From UMGS363 sp051881815 (GTDB lineage Bacteria; Bacillota; Clostridia; Oscillospirales; Ruminococcaceae): a stretch of DNA of 64,000 nucleotides. The stretch is from the NCBI GenBank assembly GCA_051881815.1, contig JBJEQP010000090.1, positions 1-64,000 of the forward strand, written 5' to 3'. Made by a program: the position numbers and the translations under genes. Below the pieces are notes generated by a model. That model had not been told where the DNA came from. It saw only the letters and a list, made by a program, of their open reading frames with translations, and made no database searches. Shown here piece after piece: positions 57,414 to 64,000 of the stretch (its first letter is position 1; each line of letters opens with the position of its first letter).

Positions 57414-58946
57414 TTATTCCCATTCAATAGTAGCAGGCGGCTTTGTGGTAACATCGTACACAACTCTGTTTATCGACTTGACCTCGTTTACGATCCTGCT
57501 CGAGCATACGGCAAGAACTTCATACGGGATCCGGGAGAATTCCGCTGTCATAAAGTCGGTGGTTTCGACTGCACGTAGCGCAAGTGTGTAATCGTAGGTT
57601 CTTCCGTCACCCATTACACCGACAGAGCGGTTGTTTGTGAGAACTGCGAAGAACTGGTTGATAGACCTGTCAAGTCCTGCCTTTGCGATCTCCTCACGGA
57701 AGATCCAGTCAGCATCCTGAAGTATCTCCAGCTTTTCATCGGTGATCTCGCCGATGATCCTGATGGCAAGTCCGGGACCGGGGAAAGGCTGGCGGTTTAC
57801 GAGAACATCGGAAAGTCCGAGCTCACGTCCGAGCGCTCTTACCTCGTCCTTGAAAAGAAGTCGGAGCGGCTCGATGATCTCCTTGAAATCAACATAGTCG
57901 GGGAGACCGCCTACGTTATGGTGCGACTTGATAACGGCAGCGTCACCTGTGCCGCTTTCGATGATGTCGGGGTAGATCGTTCCCTGTGCGAGGAAGTCGA
58001 CCTTGCCGATCTTCTTTGCCTCTGCTTCAAATACACGGATGAACTCTTCGCCGATGGTCTTGCGCTTTGTTTCGGGGTCGGAAACTCCGCGGAGCTTCGA
58101 CATAAAGCGCTCTTTTGCGTTTACTCTTACAAAATTGATATCCCAGTCGGCAAAAGCAGCTTCAACTTCATCGCCTTCATTCTTACGCATAAAGCCGTGG
58201 TCAACAAATATGCAGGTGAGCTGGTTTCCGACAGCCTTTGAGAGAAGAGCTGCAAGAACGGACGAGTCAACGCCGCCCGAAAGAGCGAGAAGGACTTTGC
58301 CGTCGCCGACTCTGCTGCGGATATCCTCGATAGCTGTCTTTGCGTAGTTGCCCATTGTCCAGTCGCCGACGCAGCCGCAGACCTTCTTAACAAAGCTGTC
58401 GATCATTTTGCAGCCGTTTTCGGTGTGATTTACTTCGGGGTGGAACTGAACGGCATAGAGCTTCTTTTCGGGGTTTTCGTATGCGGCAACGGGGCAGTCG
58501 GCTGTGTGAGCGGTCACCTTGAAGCCCTCGGGGATCTCGGAAACGAAGTCCGTGTGGCTCATCCAGGAGATCGCCTTTTCGGGAAGTCCGCTGAAAAGAA
58601 GACTGCTGCTGTCATAGTTAGTTTCGGTCTTTCCGTATTCGGAAGTCACGCAGGAGGAAACCTTTCCGCCGAGTGTGTAAGCCATAAGCTGGCAGCCGTA
58701 GCAGATGCCGAGCACGGGCACGCCAAGCTCAAATATTTCCTTGCCGATATGCGGTGAATTTTCATCATAAACGCTGTTGGGGCCGCCTGTGAAGATAATT
58801 CCCTTGGGGTTCTTTGCCTTGATCTCCTCGATAGGAGTCTTGTATGACTTTACTTCACAGTAAACTCCGCATTCTCTTACACGGCGTGCGATAAGCTGGT
58901 TATACTGACCGCCGAAGTCGAGAACGACTATCATCTCGTGAGCCAT
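57414..58946 (-). CDS. guaA: GMP synthase (glutamine-hydrolysing)
   Basis: A 510-residue two-domain enzyme making GMP from XMP, ATP and glutamine. The glutamine amidotransferase domain has the nucleophile Cys in GICYGCQL near residue 83, and the His and Glu in QFHPEVNHT near 166. The synthetase domain has the PP-loop ALSGGVDSSVLAALL near 224, and the C-terminal dimerisation domain ends in ITTKPPATIEWE-like DVTTKPPATIEWE. It is a core purine gene with its own promoter (58997) and terminator. Confidence 0.97.
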   Translation of the reverse strand: MAHEMIVVLDFGGQYNQLIARRVRECGVYCEVKSYKTPIEEIKAKNPKGIIFTGGPNSVYDENSPHIGKEIFELGVPVLGICYGCQLMAYTLGGKVSSCVTSEYGKTETNYDSSSLLFSGLPEKAISWMSHTDFVSEIPEGFKVTAHTADCPVAAYENPEKKLYAVQFHPEVNHTENGCKMIDSFVKKVCGCVGDWTMGNYAKTAIEDIRSRVGDGKVLLALSGGVDSSVLAALLSKAVGNQLTCIFVDHGFMRKNEGDEVEAAFADWDINFVRVNAKERFMSKLRGVSDPETKRKTIGEEFIRVFEAEAKKIGKVDFLAQGTIYPDIIESGTGDAAVIKSHHNVGGLPDYVDFKEIIEPLRLLFKDEVRALGRELGLSDVLVNRQPFPGPGLAIRIIGEITDEKLEILQDADWIFREEIAKAGLDRSINQFFAVLTNNRSVGVMGDGRTYDYTLALRAVETTDFMTAEFSRIPYEVLAVCSSRIVNEVKSINRVVYDVTTKPPATIEWE

Positions 58947-58996
58947 ATTTTTACCTCATTTCATCATAAATTATTCGTTATAAGACAGTTTATTAT

Positions 58997-59025
58997 ATTA
59001 TGCCATAAGTTTTCAAAAACTGCAA
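58997..59025 (-). promoter_or_regulatory. Promoter of guaA
   Basis: On the minus strand TTGCAG (plus 59020-59025) and CATAAT (plus 58997-59002) are 17 bp apart. The leader to the start codon is about 40 nt, too short for a purine riboswitch. Confidence 0.6.
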
Positions 59026-59057
59026 TACTTTTTTCCACCGAAATTTTATATTTTTTC

Positions 59058-59086
59058 TTGCTTAATATAGATATTTGTGATATAAT
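59058..59086 (+). promoter_or_regulatory. Promoter of the ArsP_2-type exporter operon
   Basis: TTGCTT (59058-59063) and TATAAT (59081-59086) have a 17-bp spacer. Confidence 0.7.
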
Positions 59087-59129
59087 TAGAATTGTATATT
59101 TATGTTTTTGAATATTTAGGAGAAAATAA

Positions 59130-60059
59130 ATGAACTTTTCTTATACGGCTTATGCTATCACGAAAAATCTTTTCATGCTTCATTCGGAAGCTCACGAGGG
59201 TTTTGACGCACTCGATATCATACTTGATGCGCTCATTGATGCGGCAAAAATGATACCGTTCCTTTTCCTTGCGTTCCTTCTGATGGAATTCATCGAGCAT
59301 AAGGCAGGCGAACATCTTGAAAATATCCTGAAGAAAACGGGCGGCGGAAGATTTATCGGTTCAGCCGCAGGTGCGCTTCTCGGCTGCATACCGCAGTGCG
59401 GATTTTCCGTTGCGGCTGCTAACTTTTACAGCGGAAAGCTCATAACGATGGGAACGCTTGCGGCTGTGTTCATCTCAACTTCGGACGAAGCTATACCCGT
59501 GCTTCTTGCGCATCCCGACAAGCTTTCGGTTATCCTTCCGCTTCTGCTGACAAAGGTAATTATTGCAATAGTTGTCGGTCTTCTCATAGATGTTATAGAT
59601 CATTTGAGAAAATCCTTCCGTGAGGAAGACCCCGATTATGAGGATTTTTGCTCGGACTGCGGCTGCGGAAGTCACGGTATATGGTACTCGGCACTTAAAC
59701 ACACTATTAAAATACTCATTTTTATTCTCATTATGAACCTTGTCCTCGGCTTTGTTTTGGGCATCGCAGGGAATGAAGCCATTGAAGCGCTTATCGACAA
59801 AACGGGATTCTTTCAGCCGCTTGTTGCCGCAATAGTCGGACTTATCCCGAACTGCGCAGCGTCTGTGCTCATTACCGAGCTTTACTGCGAAGGGATCCTT
59901 CCGTTCGGCTCTGCGATCGCAGGACTTATATCCTCGGCAGGTGTTGGTATCGCTGTGCTTTTCCGCACTAACAAGAACATGAAGGAAAATTTTGCCGTTC
60001 TCGGTATCGTTATTCTGACCGCTTGTGCCGCAGGAACGCTGTTTAATATTTTAGGCTAA
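59130..60059 (+). CDS. ArsP_2-like putative heavy-metal/arsenic exporter
   Basis: A 309-residue protein with about ten helices of the ArsP_2 family (putative 10TM metal exporter). It has two related halves: GALLGCIPQCGFSVAAANFYS near residue 88 and GLIPNCAASVLITELYCEG near 230. Each carries the P-x-C-G/A-A/F-S motif of this family. A Cys-rich loop lies near residue 172 (FCSDCGCGSH). Substrate specificity, whether arsenic, another metalloid or a cation, cannot be set from sequence. It is followed 13 bp later by an anion-type permease, probably in the same operon. Confidence 0.82.
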   Translation: MNFSYTAYAITKNLFMLHSEAHEGFDALDIILDALIDAAKMIPFLFLAFLLMEFIEHKAGEHLENILKKTGGGRFIGSAAGALLGCIPQCGFSVAAANFYSGKLITMGTLAAVFISTSDEAIPVLLAHPDKLSVILPLLLTKVIIAIVVGLLIDVIDHLRKSFREEDPDYEDFCSDCGCGSHGIWYSALKHTIKILIFILIMNLVLGFVLGIAGNEAIEALIDKTGFFQPLVAAIVGLIPNCAASVLITELYCEGILPFGSAIAGLISSAGVGIAVLFRTNKNMKENFAVLGIVILTACAAGTLFNILG

Positions 60060-60072
60060 AGGAACATCAAAA

Positions 60073-61182
60073 ATGACGGAAGTCAAAGATTTTATAAAAA
60101 GAAACCTTATGGTGCTCATCGCACTTACAGCTGCACTTATATCCTGTGCGTTCGTCCCCGTGACGGATTATGTGCAGTATGTTGATACCGATGTTATCGG
60201 GATCCTGTTTTGCCTTATGCTCATAACGGCAGGCTTGAAGCAGAACAACGTTCTTGCAAAGGCAATGTATTTCCTCATCGAAAAAGCCCGTATCTACGGC
60301 ACAAGAAAGGCACTCGTCATACTCTCGGTGATAACGTTCTTCCTTTCAATGTTTGTAACGAACGATGCGTCGCTGATAGCGCTTGTACCGATCTTGATAC
60401 CGTTTTTTGAGGAGTATCCCGCATATCTTATCTATGCGGTCGTGGTTCAGACGGTTGCAGCGAACCTCGGAAGCATGGCAACGCCGTTCGGAAATCCGCA
60501 GAATCTGCTTATCTTCACCGATTACGGGATATCGTCCGCCGATTTCTTTTCGACTATGCTCCCGGCAGCCGCAGCAGGACTTGTCCTTGTGCTTATTCTT
60601 GCGGCTCTTGTGCCGAACAAACCGATAGTTGTCGATGATTACGGGGTGATACATATCGTAAATCCCCGATATACCGCACTTTATGCAGTTCTTTTCGTGC
60701 TTGCGCTGCTTGCGGTTTTCGGCGTTCTCGATGTGCTCGTTGTTTTTGTTTCGGTGTGCGTGGTCGTTGTTATAATCGAACCGAAGCTTTTCTATGATAT
60801 CGACTACGGTTTGCTGCTGACATTCATTTTCTTTTTCATCTTTGTCGGCAATATAAAGAACATCTCCGCCGTGAACGGATTTGTTGAAAATCTCGTTTCG
60901 GGCAGGGAATTCTTCGCCGCTGTTGTTACGAGCCAGATCATAAGCAACGTTCCTGCAGCCGTTATGCTGGGCAGCTTTACCGACAACTGGAAGGAGCTTC
61001 TTCTTGGCGTTGATGTCGGCGGCCTTGGAACTCCCGTAGCTTCTATGGCAAGCCTTATCTCCCTTCGTATATACAGCGCTGTGGAAAAGTCAAAGCCTGC
61101 GCGCTTTCTCGGCGTTTTCCTGCTGATAAATTTTGTTCTTCTTGCAATAATGTACGCTTTTGTGAGTATATTTCTTTTATAA
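60073..61182 (+). CDS. SLC13/ArsB-NhaD superfamily permease
   Basis: A 369-residue membrane protein with about ten helices, of the ion transporter superfamily. FVTNDASLIALVPILIPF near residue 97 and LGSMATPFGNPQNLLIFTDYGI near 136 carry the hallmark N-D and G-N-P-Q motifs of ArsB/NhaD/CitMHS proteins. The matching second half (QIISNVPAAVMLGSFT near 295) lacks nothing obvious. The transported ion could be arsenite, Na+/H+ or a carboxylate. The neighbouring exporter hints at metalloid or anion efflux. RBS AAAGGAAC. Confidence 0.85.
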   Translation: MTEVKDFIKRNLMVLIALTAALISCAFVPVTDYVQYVDTDVIGILFCLMLITAGLKQNNVLAKAMYFLIEKARIYGTRKALVILSVITFFLSMFVTNDASLIALVPILIPFFEEYPAYLIYAVVVQTVAANLGSMATPFGNPQNLLIFTDYGISSADFFSTMLPAAAAGLVLVLILAALVPNKPIVVDDYGVIHIVNPRYTALYAVLFVLALLAVFGVLDVLVVFVSVCVVVVIIEPKLFYDIDYGLLLTFIFFFIFVGNIKNISAVNGFVENLVSGREFFAAVVTSQIISNVPAAVMLGSFTDNWKELLLGVDVGGLGTPVASMASLISLRIYSAVEKSKPARFLGVFLLINFVLLAIMYAFVSIFLL

Positions 61183-61221
61183 AGTATAAAGCAAAGACCC
61201 CTTTCTTACAGGAGAAAAACA

Positions 61222-63261
61222 ATGAAACATTTTCATTTCAAAAATAGAATAATTCGTCCCGTTTGTCTTGCGGCAAGCGCAGCTATACTGCTGACCGATG
61301 CAGGTATCGCATCCGATGCTGCTTATAACGTAGCAGTTTCGGAAGGTTATTCCGTCACCATAGATACATCTGCCGATAAAAAGCCTATCAGCCGATATAT
61401 CTATGGAATAAACGATGTTTACGGTCTGAACGATGTCACCGTTTATTCCGTCAAGCAGTCCGACCCGAGGATATCTTCCTATAACTGGGAAACCAACACT
61501 TCAAATTCGACTGCTCTTGACGGGATGAAGAACGACCTTTCGCTTGTGAAAGGATACCCGCCGTCCGAGCGGAACGAGCCTGCGCTTCTGACAAGACAGC
61601 TCGTTGAACGTTCGGATAAATACGGAATTCCGTCAAGATATGTTACACTGCAGATGATGGGCTTCGTTGCGAACGACGCAAACGGCGCTATCTCGGACGA
61701 TGATCCCCCGAAGCGTTTTGCCTCCGTGCGCTGCATAAAGAATGACAGCCTGCTCACTGCGCCCGATGTCTATGACGATACCGTTTTTATGGATGAATAT
61801 ATCAGCGCGCTCGTGTATAAATACGGCACGGCTGCAGACGGCGGCATAAACGGCTATTTCCTTGACAGCGAGCCGGAAAACTGGAGTTCGCTCTATCCGA
61901 CCGTTTCGCCCGTTCCGATGACCGCAGAAGCGCTGGTATCAAAGTCGGTCAGCCTTGCGAACGCAGCAAAAAAGATAGATCCGACCGCACTTATCTACGG
62001 CCCGTCAATAGGCGGACTGGAAGCCTTCGTCAGCCTTAAAAATCAGGAAGACTGGGAGCAGTATAAGTCGAATTATTCGTGGTTTATTGACTTTTATCTC
62101 GATAAAATGTCCAAAGCCTCCGAACAGACGGGAACAAGACTCCTCGATGTGCTTGACCTTCATTTTATCTCCGAAGCGAGAAGCGTCCTGCTTGAACCGA
62201 TAGTCGGAACGGATTCTCTGCTTGCCAACGAAGAACGTATGCAGGCACCGAGAATACTCTGGGATCCGAATTACACCGAAAACAGCAGCAGCGCTATCCT
62301 CTACAAGCAGCACACACCGCTTATCCCGACGATACAGGCTTCGATAAGAATGTATTTCCCCGATACAAAGCTTTCCTTCTCCGAGTACAATTTCGGCGGC
62401 GGAAACCACATCAGCGGCGGCATTGCGGAAGCGGATGTGCTCGGTATTTTCGGCGAGCAGAACGTCTATATGGCTTGTCTTAAACCAGATGAGGAAGATT
62501 TTTCCTATCAGAAATCGGCAATAAATATATATACTAATTATGACGGCGAAGGTTCATCGTACGGAAATACCTCCGTTAAGACCGATAACGGCGGAACAAA
62601 AGACAATTCTGTTTACGCTTCGATAGATTCGGACGATGAAAGCACTCTCAAGGCGGTCTTCATAAATAAAACATCGGTTGAAATGCCCGTGGACTTTACG
62701 ATCGCTTCAAGCTATGACTTTGAGAAAGCAGCCGTTTACTCCTTTGACAGCACGCACAGCGATATAAGGCTTTCGGACGATAATATCAGCATTTCCGACA
62801 ACAGCTTCACATTCACAGCCGCTCCGCTCTCCGTTTCTCTGATTGAATTCAAATGCGAAGAGATTTTTGACGATCCCGATGACGTTGACGATGATAATGA
62901 CGAAAGCGAGGCCTCTGTTACAAAAACGCAAAGCTCTGCCTCGGCTAATTCCGAACACGAGCACGTTGAAGTCACTGCCCAGACCAAGCAGAGCATCGAC
63001 GACGGCGCAGATGAAAATGTGCAGACCTCTATTTCCGTTGTGGGAACGGATGACCTCGGAGAGACCATTACCGAGATCGTGACCTCTGTGTCAAAAACCG
63101 AAGCGGATAAGCCTGCTCCCGAAACCGAACCTCAAACTGTCCCGAAGGCTGTGAAGGTCATAGGCATCGTTCTCACCGCTGCTGTCGTTGCAGGCATTGT
63201 ATTTGTCCTTCTTGACAATGGCGGAGATAAAAATGATAAGCTGCCGAAGAAAAAAGAATAG
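61222..63261 (+). CDS. GH44-like glycoside hydrolase, C-terminally membrane anchored
   Basis: A 679-residue extracellular enzyme. After a signal sequence (residues about 8-30) the GH44-type domain starts VTIDTSADKKPISRYIYGIN. It shows SYNWETNTSNS near 92, the acid/base Glu in YFLDSEPENWSS near 215, DVLDLHFISEARS near 310 and the nucleophile Glu in KLSFSEYNFGGGNH near 388. A Ser/Thr/Asp/Glu linker (about 550-640) leads to a C-terminal TM helix (VIGIVLTAAVVAGIVFVLL) and KKKE tail, so it is tethered to the cell. GH44 enzymes are endoglucanases or xyloglucanases. The R-x-G-G-N stretch common before YNWE is shortened here, so activity is uncertain. RBS CAGGAG. Confidence 0.82.
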   Translation: MKHFHFKNRIIRPVCLAASAAILLTDAGIASDAAYNVAVSEGYSVTIDTSADKKPISRYIYGINDVYGLNDVTVYSVKQSDPRISSYNWETNTSNSTALDGMKNDLSLVKGYPPSERNEPALLTRQLVERSDKYGIPSRYVTLQMMGFVANDANGAISDDDPPKRFASVRCIKNDSLLTAPDVYDDTVFMDEYISALVYKYGTAADGGINGYFLDSEPENWSSLYPTVSPVPMTAEALVSKSVSLANAAKKIDPTALIYGPSIGGLEAFVSLKNQEDWEQYKSNYSWFIDFYLDKMSKASEQTGTRLLDVLDLHFISEARSVLLEPIVGTDSLLANEERMQAPRILWDPNYTENSSSAILYKQHTPLIPTIQASIRMYFPDTKLSFSEYNFGGGNHISGGIAEADVLGIFGEQNVYMACLKPDEEDFSYQKSAINIYTNYDGEGSSYGNTSVKTDNGGTKDNSVYASIDSDDESTLKAVFINKTSVEMPVDFTIASSYDFEKAAVYSFDSTHSDIRLSDDNISISDNSFTFTAAPLSVSLIEFKCEEIFDDPDDVDDDNDESEASVTKTQSSASANSEHEHVEVTAQTKQSIDDGADENVQTSISVVGTDDLGETITEIVTSVSKTEADKPAPETEPQTVPKAVKVIGIVLTAAVVAGIVFVLLDNGGDKNDKLPKKKE

Positions 63262-63483
63262 ACCTTAAATTGCACAAAAAATAATTGTTTATTAGTTTAT
63301 TATGCCAAAAATGGAGCAAAACAGTTTACAAATGTATTAGTAAATGTTAAAATATTATAAATAAGATATTCTTGTAAATATCAAAAAAACTGTTGATTAT
63401 AGTTTTTTCATCATATTACAGCCCTATCCGTCAAAAAAAGACGTCTGTATGCTGCGCTGTTCTCCGAAACAAGGGGTGATAAG

Positions 63484-64000
63484 TTGAAAATCCGGTTGAA
63501 GCTGATGGCTGTTTTGTCATTGCTTACTGTCATACCTGTTATAATAGTGTGTTCCGTTGCTTCGAAAGCAATAAAACGGGATAACTATAACTATTTGTTG
63601 AGAAACATGAACTATGCCATCAAGAGTCAGGCAGAGGATATTGATTCACTCTGTTCCGATATGATATCTGCAACTAAAAATATCTCTATTTCACCGAGTA
63701 TTGTCGATTATGTTGCCGATACAACGAGAGATGGCTACGAGCTTTCCGAAGATGACCCCCGTTATATTGAAGTAATGCACGATCTGGAGATATTTTCCAA
63801 GAGCGGAAACATCATAAAGTCGATGCTGATCAATAATTCGGGTATCGTTGTTGCTTCCACCGCTAATGACAGCAGTCTGGGAAAAAAACTTCCGAATTAC
63901 AAGGAGCTGCTTGCGCTTGCCGTTAAAAACGGAGGTATCAGCGGTTTCTCGGTGTCGAGCGACAATAATAAGAAATCCCCGACCTTTACCGTTTCCAAGG
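63484..64000 (+). CDS. Cache-domain sensor protein, N-terminal part (runs off the window)
   Basis: An open frame continues to the right edge with no stop in 172 codons. It starts at TTG 63484 with AAGGGGTGATAAG upstream. The N-terminus is a TM helix (LKLMAVLSLLTVIPVIIV) followed by an extracytoplasmic dCache-like region. The end of the visible part contains the Cache signature NNSGIVVASTANDSSLGKKL near residue 118. The output domain (MCP, GGDEF or kinase) lies outside the window. The 220 bp before it is AT-rich with a possible TTGTAA-17-GATTAT promoter. Confidence 0.8.
   Translation, partial: MKIRLKLMAVLSLLTVIPVIIVCSVASKAIKRDNYNYLLRNMNYAIKSQAEDIDSLCSDMISATKNISISPSIVDYVADTTRDGYELSEDDPRYIEVMHDLEIFSKSGNIIKSMLINNSGIVVASTANDSSLGKKLPNYKELLALAVKNGGISGFSVSSDNNKKSPTFTVSK

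Noticed and set aside
58947..59000. Guanine/xanthine riboswitch before guaA
   Set aside because: The predicted promoter leaves only about 40 nt of leader, with no purine aptamer helices.

Overview
The window looks like chromosomal DNA of an anaerobic, low-to-mid GC Gram-positive of the Ruminococcus/Oscillospiraceae type. This is inferred from strong GGAGG ribosome binding sites, frequent TTG and GTG starts, promoters with a 17-bp spacer, lipoprotein-type ABC binding proteins, a GH44-like cell-surface glycosidase and several c-di-GMP signalling proteins. No rRNA is present. There is one tRNA-Leu(UAG). No CRISPR array, prophage or transposase gene is visible.

Positions 2.5-21 kb form a sulfur-assimilation locus: cysK, an Rrf2 regulator with three cysteines, a FecBCD-like ABC importer of unknown substrate, a sulfate ABC importer (sbp-cysT-cysW-cysA), O-acetylhomoserine sulfhydrylase (metY), a small siroheme sulfite reductase, TusA, thioredoxin, a ThiS-like sulfur carrier ending GGGQ, its E1-like activator, a JAMM protease, thioredoxin reductase, a small APS reductase (aprAB) and ATP sulfurylase (cysDN). 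Together these give sulfate -> APS -> sulfite -> sulfide -> carrier thiocarboxylate -> homocysteine. cysK and sbp share a promoter/operator arrangement (TAGG-N24-CCTAC across the -10). Ahead of sbp lies a 20-codon leader ORF ending Cys-Arg-Met-Cys-Cys-Cys-Phe. Part of its coding sequence is exactly complementary to the sbp Shine-Dalgarno region, which suggests a cysteine-sensing attenuator.

Palindromic elements with ATACTAA...TTAGTAT ends (about 100 and 160-190 bp) are scattered through the window. One sits inside the Rrf2 gene and replaces its C-terminus, one supplies the last codons of trxB, and two lie between or upstream of sulfur genes. Their arms differ between copies but stay complementary within a copy.

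The rest is: a CotH-VTC-DUF4956 operon with a terminator at the promoter (21-24 kb); a secreted protein, a GGDEF protein, tRNA-Leu and a VanY-like carboxypeptidase (24-28.6 kb); a BtuFCD cobalamin importer behind a cobalamin riboswitch (28.7-32 kb); a degenerate signal-peptidase-like protein, an MBOAT acyltransferase, a lipoprotein, DUF5131 and a DHHW protein (32-38 kb); an amino-acid ABC transporter whose binding protein is a circular permutant (38.4-40.8 kb); a beta-lactamase-fold hydrolase and fba; an Xre regulator with three paralogous membrane proteins; a two-component system; HD-GYP, an orphan binding protein, a small alarmone synthetase, PilT, CobU and GGDEF (47-53.6 kb); LytTR-DUF3021, a GNAT enzyme and a chemoreceptor; guaA; an ArsP_2-type exporter with an ion permease; a membrane-anchored GH44-like protein; and the start of another Cache-type sensor at the right edge.
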